Positions 8,907-16,503 of a stretch of DNA of 64,000 bases are shown here, in pieces. The notes beneath the pieces were generated by a model that did not search any database, was not told the origin of the DNA, and saw only the letters and a list, made by a program, of their open reading frames with translations. Source of the stretch: Burkholderia lata (GTDB taxonomy: Bacteria > Pseudomonadota > Gammaproteobacteria > Burkholderiales > Burkholderiaceae); the NCBI RefSeq assembly GCF_902499335.1, contig NZ_CABVQK010000012.1, forward strand, positions 186,001-250,000, in the 5' to 3' direction. How positions within the stretch are numbered: the stretch's first letter is position 1; the number at the start of each line of letters is the position of its first letter. Both the position numbers and the translations under genes were made by a program.

Positions 8907-9731
8907 ATGTACAAAGTCATCGCCACCGATCTCGACGGTACCCTGCTGAACAGCGACCACCAGCTCGATCCGTACACGATCGACACCGTCCGTCGGCTCG
9001 ACCGCGACGGCCTGCAGTTCGTGATCGCCACCGGGCGCCATTACGCGGACGTCGCCGGCATTCGCGACGTGCTCGGCATCCGGCCGTACCTGATCACGTC
9101 GAACGGCGCGCGCGTGCATGCGCCGGACGACACGACGATCCACGCGCAGGACATCGATCCGGCGATCGTTCGCGGCCTCTTGCAGCCGGATGTCGTCGGC
9201 GCGCACGGCCGCGTGATCGTCAACCTGTTTACCGACCAGGGCTGGCTGATCGACCGCGATGCGCCGCACCTGCTCGAATTCCACCAGGATTCGGGCTTCC
9301 GCTACGACGTGATCGACATGGCCGCGCACGACGGCACGGATATCGCGAAGGTGCTGTACATCGGCGATCCGGCCGACCTGGCGGTCGTCGCCGAGCAGAT
9401 GCGCGTGCGCTTCGGCGATGCGCTGTACGTCACGTACTCGCTGCCCGACTGCCTCGAAGTGATGACCGCGAACGTGTCGAAGGGCCGCGCGCTGCGCTCG
9501 GTACTCGCGCGGCTCGGCGTCGACACCGGCCACTGCATCGCGTTCGGCGACAACATGAACGATATCGACCTGCTCGAAACCGCCGGCCACGCGTTCATGA
9601 TGAACAACGCGAACCCCGACCTGATCGCGCGGCTGCCGCACATTCCGCGGATCGGCAACAACTTCGATGCGGGCGTCGCTCGCCACCTGCGCACGCTGTT
9701 CTCGCTCGAAGGCAACACCGCCGCATCCTGA
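8907..9731 (+). CDS. Cof-type HAD-IIB family phosphatase
   Basis: 274-residue haloacid-dehalogenase phosphatase acting on small sugar or nucleotide phosphates. Motif I is DLDGTLL with nucleophile Asp8 and acid-base Asp10; motif II is in VIATGRHY (about residue 42); motif III Lys lies in the VSKGRALR region; motif IV is FGDNMNDIDLL near residue 213. The large C2-type cap between motifs II and III marks the Cof/YidA group. The in vivo substrate is unknown. It follows the kinase gene by about 155 bp on the same strand, possibly a loose unit. Confidence 0.88.
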   Translation: MYKVIATDLDGTLLNSDHQLDPYTIDTVRRLDRDGLQFVIATGRHYADVAGIRDVLGIRPYLITSNGARVHAPDDTTIHAQDIDPAIVRGLLQPDVVGAHGRVIVNLFTDQGWLIDRDAPHLLEFHQDSGFRYDVIDMAAHDGTDIAKVLYIGDPADLAVVAEQMRVRFGDALYVTYSLPDCLEVMTANVSKGRALRSVLARLGVDTGHCIAFGDNMNDIDLLETAGHAFMMNNANPDLIARLPHIPRIGNNFDAGVARHLRTLFSLEGNTAAS

Positions 9732-9751
9732 GCGTCCTGCCGGGGCGGAAA

Positions 9752-9778
9752 TGAAAAACGGGCGCCAGTGGCGCCCGT
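9752..9778 (-). terminator. Terminator downstream of aqpZ
   Basis: Perfect 9-bp stem (ACGGGCGCC, loop of 3, GGCGCCCGT) at 9758-9778. The T-run lies on the minus-strand 3' side (CCCGTTTTTCAT), so it terminates minus-strand transcription from aqpZ rather than the plus-strand HAD gene. Confidence 0.75.
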
Positions 9779-9849
9779 CGAAATTGCCTGCCTCGATGTT
9801 CTTGGACAGCGTGAGGCTCGCTGCTCTGCTCGCTTGACCCCGTAGTGTT

Positions 9850-10590
9850 TTATTCGCTTGTGCGAGCTGATGTCGGCAGCTGGTCGACGGCGTTGTCACG
9901 CCCCGCGACCAGCGGGTAGATGATCCCTGCGAGTACCGCGCCGATGATCGGCGCCACCCAGAACAGCCAGAGCTGGCCGATCGCTTCGCCACCCACGAAC
10001 AGGGCGGGGCCGGTCGAGCGGGCCGGGTTCACCGACGTGTTGGTGACCGGAATCGAGATCAGGTGAATCAGCGTCAGGCAGAGGCCGATCGCGATCGGCG
10101 CGAAGCCGGCCGGTGCGCGCTTGTCGGTGGCGCCCAGGATCACGAACAGGAAGAAGGCCGTCATCACGACTTCGCAAATGAACGCCGCACCGAGTGCGTA
10201 GTGGCCGGGCGAGCGCTCGCCGAAGCCGTTCGTCGCAAAGCCGCTGCCGACGACGTCGAAGCCCGGTTTGCCGGTCGCGATCAGGTACAGCACGAATGCG
10301 CCGAGCGTCGCGCCGACAACCTGCGCGACGATGTACGGCACGAGATCGCGTGCGGGGAAGCGGCCGGCGACCGTCAGGCCGACGCTCACCGCCGGATTCA
10401 GGTGGCAGCCCGAAATGTGGCCAATTGCGAATGCCATCGTCAGCACAGTCAGGCCGAAGGCAAGTGCGACACCGGCAAAGCCGATGCCGAGGCCCGGAAA
10501 GGCGGCGGCCAGCACGGCGCTTCCGCACCCGCCGAGCACCAGCCAGAACGTGCCGAATACCTCTGCAGCCAGACGCTGAGAAAGACTCAT
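9850..10590 (-). CDS. aqpZ: Aquaporin Z
   Basis: Inner-membrane water channel of the MIP family, 246 residues with six TM segments and two half-helices. Both NPA motifs are intact: HLNPAVSV (Asn65) and SVNPARSTGPA (Asn188). The selectivity filter is that of a water-specific AqpZ, Phe45, His176, Thr185 and Arg191, exactly two residues offset from E. coli AqpZ. This makes glycerol transport unlikely. It is monocistronic, with a terminator at 9752-9778. Confidence 0.96.
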   Translation of the reverse strand: MSLSQRLAAEVFGTFWLVLGGCGSAVLAAAFPGLGIGFAGVALAFGLTVLTMAFAIGHISGCHLNPAVSVGLTVAGRFPARDLVPYIVAQVVGATLGAFVLYLIATGKPGFDVVGSGFATNGFGERSPGHYALGAAFICEVVMTAFFLFVILGATDKRAPAGFAPIAIGLCLTLIHLISIPVTNTSVNPARSTGPALFVGGEAIGQLWLFWVAPIIGAVLAGIIYPLVAGRDNAVDQLPTSARTSE

Positions 10591-10889
10591 GTAAGGACCT
10601 TGTTCAAGTGGATTGAAGGCAACCGGACGACACGACGGTTTTAAACCATCACCGGGAATTGGTCTGGATTATAGGAAATGAATCGGGTGGGGGAGGGTCA
10701 ACGATTGTTAAATTTGAATAGCTGACGAATGCCTTTTATTAGAATAAGTCCGCATTCTCGATATAGCCGAATCGGTTAAAGATGACAGCATTAATTTCGA
10801 AGGGTAGGGCGGCAGTGCTGATGACGTAACGGATGTTGGTGTTCCGGCCGTATTCGCCGGGGCCGCATCATCAAAAGGGGAGTCAAAAA

Positions 10890-11186
10890 ATGTCTCAATA
10901 CGCGAAACTCAAGGCGCAGATCGCCGATCTGCAAGCCCAGGCGGATGATGTGCGCCGCCAGGAAGTGGCGGCGGTGATTGCGGAAGTCCAGCAAAAGATT
11001 GCCGAATATGGGCTGACTGCCCAGGATCTGGGCTTCGCGGAGCGAGCGAAGCGCGGACGCCCGCCGAAGAAGGCGCCGCTGCCGCCCAAATACCGCGATC
11101 CGAAGTCGGGCGCGACCTGGAGCGGGCGCGGCAAGCCGCCGAATTGGATCGTCGGTAAAAACCGCGATCGTTTCGTCATCGAATGA
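10890..11186 (+). CDS. H-NS family nucleoid-associated protein (first of two)
   Basis: 98-residue H-NS-like DNA-binding protein expected to silence AT-rich and horizontally acquired DNA. The N-terminal half is a coiled-coil oligomerisation region (YAKLKAQIADLQAQADDVRR to about residue 50). A basic linker (KRGRPPKKAP) follows, then the C-terminal AT-hook-like DNA-binding motif (RDPKSGATWSGRGKPPNWI). Start at ATG 10890 after an AAAGGGGAG ribosome site; the frame's upstream Met gives only leader-like sequence. The upstream region 10680-10889 is AT-rich, as is usual for self-regulated H-NS genes. An intrinsic terminator follows at once. Confidence 0.93.
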   Translation: MSQYAKLKAQIADLQAQADDVRRQEVAAVIAEVQQKIAEYGLTAQDLGFAERAKRGRPPKKAPLPPKYRDPKSGATWSGRGKPPNWIVGKNRDRFVIE

Positions 11187-11200
11187 CCGAAAACCCAAAC

Positions 11201-11234
11201 AAAAAAGCCGCATCGAGATGCGGCTTTTTTGTTT
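11201..11234. terminator. Bidirectional terminator after hns-like gene
   Basis: AAAAAAGCCGCAT...ATGCGGCTTTTTTG: an 8-bp GC-rich stem (GCCGCATC-type) flanked by an A-run and a T-run, so it can serve the H-NS gene on plus and the convergent glycosyltransferase on minus. Confidence 0.9.
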
Positions 11235-11291
11235 GACGCGCCGATTTCGGCGCGGATTTGATTACGGAATATTTCCTCGCGGATTTCCGTG

Positions 11292-12356
11292 TCAGGCGCC
11301 GGCGACCCGGCGCAATGCCGGTTGCCGGGTTCCCGTGCCAAGCGATTCGTAAGTTTCGACGTAACGCTGCGCCATTGCCTTTGAGCTGAAGCGCGTGTCG
11401 AAACGTTCGCGGATGGCGGTGCGCGACAGGCTGTCGATCCGGTGCAGCGCGCCGACTGCGCCCTGCACGTCCTCGACGATGAAGCCCGTGACGCCGTCCT
11501 CGATCACTTCCGGCACCGAGCCGCGGTTGAACGCGACGACCGGCGTGCCGCAGGCCATTGCCTCGATCATTACCAGGCCGAACGGCTCCGGCCAGTCGAT
11601 CGGGAACAGCAGCGCCTTCGCGCCGGAGAGGAACGCGGGCTTCTGCGCCTCGTTGATCTCGCCGATGAATTCGACGTGCGCCTGGCCGAGCAGCGGCTCG
11701 ATCACTTCCTTGAAGTAGTCGGCGTCGGCCTTGTCGACCTTCGCGGCGATCTTCAGCGGCAGCCCGCTTTGCGCGGCGATCCGGATCGCGGTGTCGACGC
11801 GCTTTTCCGGGCAGATCCGGCCGAGGAACGCGAGGTATTCGGGCTTCACGCCCGGCTGCGGCGTGAGCAGCGTGTCGGGCAGCCCGTGATACACGGTGCC
11901 GGCCCACGCGGCCTGCGGCAGCGGCTTGCGCTGGTTGTTCGAGATCGACACGACCGGTGCGTCCGGGAATGCGTCGAACACCGGCTGCAGTTCCGGCAGG
12001 TCGAGGCGGCCGTGCAGCGTCGTCACGTACGGCGTGTCGAGGCGCGACATCAGCGGGAACGGCAGATAGTCGAGGTGGAAGTGCAGCACGTCGAATTCGT
12101 GCGCGACCCGGGCGACCTGTTCGAGGAGCCGCATATGGGGCGCCATCGAATCGCGGATCGACGGGTCGAGCCGCAGCGCGCGCGGCCACGCCGCCTCGAG
12201 ACGGGCCGACGTGACCGAGTCGCCGCTGGCGAACAGGGTCACGTCATGGCCGAGTTCGACGAGCGCCTCGGTGAGGTAGGACACGACACGCTCGGTGCCG
12301 CCGTAGAGTTTCGGCGGAACGGCTTCGTAAAGCGGCGCGATCTGGGCAATTCGCAT
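11292..12356 (-). CDS. Glycosyltransferase family 4 (GT-B fold)
   Basis: 354-residue retaining glycosyltransferase using a nucleotide sugar. The N-terminal acceptor domain contains the typical KLYGGTERVVSYL loop; the C-terminal donor domain starts about residue 165 (KPEYLAFLGRICPEKRVD) and contains the E-x7-E motif (EPFGLVMIE, then AMACGTPVVAF). Start ATG 12356 has CAGGAGA 7 bp upstream; the frame's longer extension lacks homology. Single gene, with no capsule or LPS cluster beside it, so the acceptor is unknown. Confidence 0.88.
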   Translation of the reverse strand: MRIAQIAPLYEAVPPKLYGGTERVVSYLTEALVELGHDVTLFASGDSVTSARLEAAWPRALRLDPSIRDSMAPHMRLLEQVARVAHEFDVLHFHLDYLPFPLMSRLDTPYVTTLHGRLDLPELQPVFDAFPDAPVVSISNNQRKPLPQAAWAGTVYHGLPDTLLTPQPGVKPEYLAFLGRICPEKRVDTAIRIAAQSGLPLKIAAKVDKADADYFKEVIEPLLGQAHVEFIGEINEAQKPAFLSGAKALLFPIDWPEPFGLVMIEAMACGTPVVAFNRGSVPEVIEDGVTGFIVEDVQGAVGALHRIDSLSRTAIRERFDTRFSSKAMAQRYVETYESLGTGTRQPALRRVAGA

Positions 12357-12667
12357 GGGTGTTCTCCTGTTTCGATCCGGGGGCACGGTGGCGCCGGTGC
12401 GGATCCCGTGCAAGGTTGCGGAACTCGCCGGCGTACGCGGTTGGCGGTACGTGGCCGTGCCCTGGGCGGGGTGCGCGGGGCGCCGGACGGCAAGCTGCGG
12501 GGCGGGCCGGCACGGCTCGCGCCGCAGCCCATTGGAGTCCATTATCGATATCGCCCAGCGGGGTTCGAGTGTTTTTTCAAACACTTAAGGCTTGTTACAC
12601 GATGAAATACGCGAAAACCCCGAGAAAAAGGGTACGGAAACAAGAATGGAGATAGACGCAACTATTG

Positions 12668-12695
12668 TTGCGCTGTCGTGAAAAAGTAATATAAT
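12668..12695 (+). promoter_or_regulatory. Sigma-70-type promoter candidate for flhDC, in a 660-bp intergenic leader
   Basis: TTGCGC, 16 bases, TATAAT (perfect -10). Transcription would start about 12702, giving a leader of about 320 nt before flhD. The 12357-13020 stretch holds no convincing gene and is clearly more AT-rich from 12590 to 12990 than its surroundings, as expected of a regulatory region for a master regulator that integrates many signals. Confidence 0.5.
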
Positions 12696-13020
12696 TTTTA
12701 CCGATTCGATTGTCGGCAGCCTTGCCGGCAAGCCTTCCGTTACCGCACGGAGGCCATCGGACACATCGCAGCCGAAGCCGCGCTGTCACTCGCTTCCCCG
12801 ATTGCAGCTTTCAATTCGCCTTGTCGGAAAAATTCCTACACGGTTTACAGACAAATCCTGCATGGCATACGCCACTTCGCTGATACCGGCATAAATGCCG
12901 TTTGGCCAAAATTCGCCCTGTAAGACTATAAACGAGCCGACTGAGCGCCAAGAGCGCCCTGATCGAGCAAACGTTTTCATAACATGAATGGCCAAAGCAA
13001 AGCTCTTTAACGGGGGAATC

Positions 13021-13341
13021 ATGAGCGCTACCAGCGAAATGCTCAGTGAGATCAAAGAGGTCAACCTGTCCTACCTCCTCCTCGCGCAACGCCTGCTGCG
13101 GGAAGACAAGGCGATGGGTATGTTCCGCATGGGCATTTCCCAGGAACTCGCCGACCTGCTCGCCAACCTCACGCTCGCACAGACCGTGAAGCTGGCTGCG
13201 TCGAACCAGATGCTGTGCCGCTTCCGCTTCGATGATCACGCGCTGCTGTCGTCGCTCGCCGACAAGGGCCGCAGCGATGTCGTCGCGCACGCCCACTCGG
13301 CCATCCTGATGGCCGGGCAGCAGGTCGAAGGCGTCCGCTGA
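13021..13341 (+). CDS. flhD: Flagellar transcriptional regulator FlhD
   Basis: 106-residue subunit of the FlhD4C2 master activator of flagellar class II genes. The helical core is recognisable (MLSEIKEVNLSYLLLAQRLL, then MGISQELADLLANLTLAQTV and LAASNQMLCRFRFDD), with a Cys in the region where FlhD dimers form a disulfide. Start ATG 13021 follows an AACGGGGGAATC ribosome site; 11 extra codons upstream are possible but without a better site. flhC follows within 92 bp. Confidence 0.95.
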   Translation: MSATSEMLSEIKEVNLSYLLLAQRLLREDKAMGMFRMGISQELADLLANLTLAQTVKLAASNQMLCRFRFDDHALLSSLADKGRSDVVAHAHSAILMAGQQVEGVR

Positions 13342-13433
13342 TCCATCCCGCCTTGCGTGTGTCCCGGCGTGCCGCGCCGGTGGGCAGCGTATTGGCCATC
13401 CATCCGAACAACGTCAAGCGGACGGTTATCACC

Positions 13434-13988
13434 ATGGCAAGCAAAAGCGTCGTGATCGAGGTGAAGGAAATCACCCTCGCCATCGAACTGATCGAACTGG
13501 GCGCCCGGCTGCAGCTGCTGGAAGCGGAGACGAGCCTGTCGCGGGACCGTCTGATCAAGCTGTACAAGGAACTGAAGGGCGTGTCGCCGCCGAAGGGGAT
13601 GCTGCCGTTCTCGACCGACTGGTTCATGACGTGGCAGCCGAACATCCACTCGTCGCTGTTCTACAACATCTACCGGTTCATGCAGGACCACGGCCGCTGC
13701 GAGCCGATCCAGTCGATCGTGAAGGCGTACCGGCTCTATCAGGAGCACGTGAACCTGTCCGGCGACGAGGCCGCGCTGAGCCTCACGCGCGCATGGACGC
13801 TCGTGCGCTTCTTCGATTCGGGGATGCTGCAGATGACCCCGTGCACGCGCTGCGGCGGCCATTTCGTCGCGCATGCGCATGATCCGCATCAAGGTTTCGT
13901 CTGCGGCCTCTGCCAGCCGCCGTCGCGCGCGGGCAAGACCCGCAAGGCCGCCGCCGCGCGCGCCGAACTGGCCGCCGCCGCGGCCTGA
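13434..13988 (+). CDS. flhC: Flagellar transcriptional regulator FlhC
   Basis: 184-residue DNA-binding partner of FlhD. The zinc site that orders the DNA-binding region is intact: Cys137, Cys140, Cys157 and Cys160 (TPCTRCGGHF and CGLC), the same numbers as in E. coli FlhC, which supports the start at ATG 13434 (MASKSVVIEVKEI). The C-terminus ends in an Ala/Arg/Lys-rich tail. Together with FlhD it should activate flagellar operons such as flhB-flhA-fliA in this window (inferred from the enteric hierarchy). Confidence 0.96.
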   Translation: MASKSVVIEVKEITLAIELIELGARLQLLEAETSLSRDRLIKLYKELKGVSPPKGMLPFSTDWFMTWQPNIHSSLFYNIYRFMQDHGRCEPIQSIVKAYRLYQEHVNLSGDEAALSLTRAWTLVRFFDSGMLQMTPCTRCGGHFVAHAHDPHQGFVCGLCQPPSRAGKTRKAAAARAELAAAAA

Positions 13989-14094
13989 GCGCCGGGCCGG
14001 GCAGGGCCGGGCGGGGCGTTCAGGCCGCGCCGGGTGACGCGAATCGTCTGCAAATTGCTGGTAAACACCGTCGGGCCGCCGCCTGGCCGCCCGC

Positions 14095-14121
14095 GAAAGT
14101 TTTCCTGCCGACTGCCGTAAA
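14095..14121 (+). promoter_or_regulatory. Sigma-28 (FliA) promoter of the motA-cheZ operon
   Basis: GAAAGTTT, 11 bases, GCCGTAAA: 13 of 16 matches to TAAAGTTT-N11-GCCGATAA with exact spacing. It lies 48 bp upstream of the motA GTG. The same architecture is found upstream of fliC, so the motor stators, chemotaxis genes and flagellin appear to be class III genes under the FliA encoded at 35.5 kb. Confidence 0.85.
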
Positions 14122-14168
14122 CCTGTTTAACGGCGGTCTCCCCGCCGGTCATTCGTGAGGGACAGGCA

Positions 14169-15029
14169 GTGCTGATTATCGTGGGAACACTCGTGACGCT
14201 GTTGTCCGTCTTCGGCGGTTATGCGCTGGCAGGCGGGCATCTGGGCGCCTTGATCCAGCCGGTCGAGATCCTGATGATCGTGGGTGCCGGTGTCGGCGCG
14301 TTCATCCTCGGCAACGGCGGCAAGACCATCAAGGCCACGCTGCGCGTGCTGCCGACCCTCTTCAAGGGCTCGAAATACACGAAGGACGTCTACATGGAGC
14401 TGATGGCGCTTCTTTATGTGCTGCTCGCGAAGGCACGCAAGGAAGGCACGCTCACGCTCGAGGCCGACATCGACGATCCGGAAAAGAGCCCGATCTTCAC
14501 GCAATACCCGAAGATCCTCGCCGATCACCACATCGTCGAATTCCTGACCGACTACCTGCGCCTGATGGTGGGCGGCAACATGAACGCGTTCGAGATCGAA
14601 AGCCTGATGGACGAGGAGATCGAGACGCACCACGCGGAAGGCGAAGGCCCCGCGCACGCATTGATGCGCGTCGGCGACGCGATGCCGGCGTTCGGTATCG
14701 TCGCGGCCGTGATGGGCGTCGTGCACACGATGGCGTCCGCCGACAAGCCGCCCGCGGTGCTCGGCGCGATGATCGCGCAGGCACTGGTCGGCACGTTCCT
14801 CGGGATCCTGCTGTCGTACGGGCTGATCGGGCCGCTCGCGAGCCTCGCGGAGCAGCGCGTCGCCGAGTCGACCAAGATGTTCCAGTGCATCAAGGTGACG
14901 ATCCTCGCGACGCTGAACGGCTATGCGCCGGCGATTGCGGTCGAGTTCGGCCGCAAGGTGCTGTTCTCGACCGAGCGGCCGTCGTTTTCCGAGCTCGAAG
15001 AGCATGTGCGCCGCGTGAAGGCGAAGTGA
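14169..15029 (+). CDS. motA: Flagellar motor stator protein MotA
   Basis: 286-residue inner-membrane stator subunit that with MotB converts proton flux into torque. Four TM segments: two near the N-terminus (LIIVGTLVTLLSVFGGYAL and the next hydrophobic stretch) and two around residues 170-225 (MPAFGIVAAVMGVVHTM and GTFLGILLSYGLIGPLA), which contain the functionally required prolines. The cytoplasmic loop KARKEGTLTLEADID carries the Arg/Glu charges that contact FliG. GTG start at 14169 after GAGGGACAGGCA. First gene of the operon. Confidence 0.97.
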   Translation: MLIIVGTLVTLLSVFGGYALAGGHLGALIQPVEILMIVGAGVGAFILGNGGKTIKATLRVLPTLFKGSKYTKDVYMELMALLYVLLAKARKEGTLTLEADIDDPEKSPIFTQYPKILADHHIVEFLTDYLRLMVGGNMNAFEIESLMDEEIETHHAEGEGPAHALMRVGDAMPAFGIVAAVMGVVHTMASADKPPAVLGAMIAQALVGTFLGILLSYGLIGPLASLAEQRVAESTKMFQCIKVTILATLNGYAPAIAVEFGRKVLFSTERPSFSELEEHVRRVKAK

Positions 15030-15042
15030 CGCGGAGCGCCCA

Positions 15043-16068
15043 ATGAGCAAGAGCAAGGATCGCGCAATCGTCGTCAAGCGGGTGGCCCCGGCGAAGAAGG
15101 GCCACCACGGCGGCGCATGGAAGCTCGCGTACGCGGACTTCATGACCGCGATGATGGCGTTCTTCCTGCTGATGTGGCTGCTGAGTTCGGTCACGCCGGT
15201 GCAGCTGAAGGGGATCGCCGAATACTTCAACACGCCGCTGAAGGCTGCGCTGTTCGGCAGCGGCGACCGTAGCTCGCAGGATTCCAGCATCATCAACGGC
15301 GGCGGCCGCGACCTGTCGAGCGTCGACGCCGGCACGCTGCGCCGCACCGACGGCACGACGCAGCTCGCCGAACGCCTCGCGAAGATGGGCGACGACCATT
15401 CCCGGTCGCAGGCGCAGACCGCGCAGGCCGCGCAGGACCGGCTCGAGCAGGCACGCCTGCACGACCTGCAGATCAAGCTGATGGCCGCGATCGAGGCCAA
15501 CCCGACGTTGCGCCAGTTCAAGCAGCAGATCCGCATCGATTCCACGCTGATGGGGCTGCGCATCGAGATCGTCGATTCGCAGAAGCGGCCGATGTTCGCG
15601 ATGTCGAGCGACCACGTCGAGCCGTACATGCGCGACATCCTGCGCGAGATCGGCAAGACGCTGAACGACGTGCCGAACCGGATCATCGTCCAGGGCCACA
15701 CCGACGCCGTGCCTTACGCGGGCGGCGAGGGCGGCTACAGCAACTGGGAGCTGTCGGCCGACCGCGCGAACGCGTCGCGCCGCGAACTGATCACCGGCGG
15801 CATGGGCGAGGCGAAAGTGCTGCGCGTGCTCGGCCTCGCGTCGACCCAGAACCTGAACAAGGCCGACCCGCTCGATCCGGAAAACCGCCGGATCAGCGTG
15901 ATCGTGCTGAACCGCAAATCCGAAGAGGCGCTGATGCGCGACGATGCGACGACCACGACGCTGTCGGCCGATGCGGCCGGCTCGCAGCAGCTCGCGCAGC
16001 AGCTGGCCCCGGCGCCGGCCGTGCGCCCGGCGCTCGCGGCGTCCGCCGTCGCCGTGCCGAAACCCTGA
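15043..16068 (+). CDS. motB: Flagellar motor stator protein MotB
   Basis: 341-residue stator subunit anchored to peptidoglycan. The single N-terminal TM segment carries the proton-accepting aspartate, Asp32, in KLAYADFMTAMMAFFLLMWL. The periplasmic OmpA-like domain spans roughly residues 150-290, with the peptidoglycan-binding motif around IIVQGHTDAVPY and ELSADRANASRRELI. The C-terminus is Ala/Pro-rich. It starts 13 bp after motA. Confidence 0.97.
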   Translation: MSKSKDRAIVVKRVAPAKKGHHGGAWKLAYADFMTAMMAFFLLMWLLSSVTPVQLKGIAEYFNTPLKAALFGSGDRSSQDSSIINGGGRDLSSVDAGTLRRTDGTTQLAERLAKMGDDHSRSQAQTAQAAQDRLEQARLHDLQIKLMAAIEANPTLRQFKQQIRIDSTLMGLRIEIVDSQKRPMFAMSSDHVEPYMRDILREIGKTLNDVPNRIIVQGHTDAVPYAGGEGGYSNWELSADRANASRRELITGGMGEAKVLRVLGLASTQNLNKADPLDPENRRISVIVLNRKSEEALMRDDATTTTLSADAAGSQQLAQQLAPAPAVRPALAASAVAVPKP

Positions 16069-16092
16069 CGTTTACGAGATTCCGAGACAGAC

Positions 16093-16470
16093 ATGATCCG
16101 AACCATTCTCGCCATCGACGACTCCGCGACCATGCGTGCGCTGCTGCAGGCGACGCTGATGCAGGCCGGATACGACGTGACGGTGGCGCCGGACGGCGAG
16201 GCCGGCTTCGACCTGGCGGCCACCGTGCCGTACGACCTGGTGCTGACCGACCAGAACATGCCGCGCAAGAGCGGGCTCGAAGTGATCGCCGCGCTGCGCA
16301 AGCTGACCGCCTATACGGAAACGCCGATCCTCGTGCTGACGACGGAAGGCAGCGACGCGTTCAAGGACGCCGCACGCGACGCGGGCGCGACCGGCTGGAT
16401 CGAGAAGCCGATCGATCCCGCCGTGCTGGTCGACCTGGTCGCGACGCTGTCCGAGCCGGCCGCTTCCTGA
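16093..16470 (+). CDS. CheY-like response regulator (between motB and cheA)
   Basis: 125-residue stand-alone receiver domain. The phosphorylation site is complete: Asp9/Asp10, phospho-acceptor Asp53 (LVLTDQNMP), Thr83/Thr84 switch and Lys105 (WIEKP). It is the first of two receivers in this operon; the second at 24187-24582 sits beside cheZ and looks like the classical CheY. This one may be a CheA phosphate sink, a CheV-like adaptor partner or a second motor-binding CheY. The closely linked position just before cheA is conserved in Burkholderia. Confidence 0.9.
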   Translation: MIRTILAIDDSATMRALLQATLMQAGYDVTVAPDGEAGFDLAATVPYDLVLTDQNMPRKSGLEVIAALRKLTAYTETPILVLTTEGSDAFKDAARDAGATGWIEKPIDPAVLVDLVATLSEPAAS

Positions 16471-16503
16471 CATTCACGCGACGCATTCAACCCGGGACCG
16501 GGC

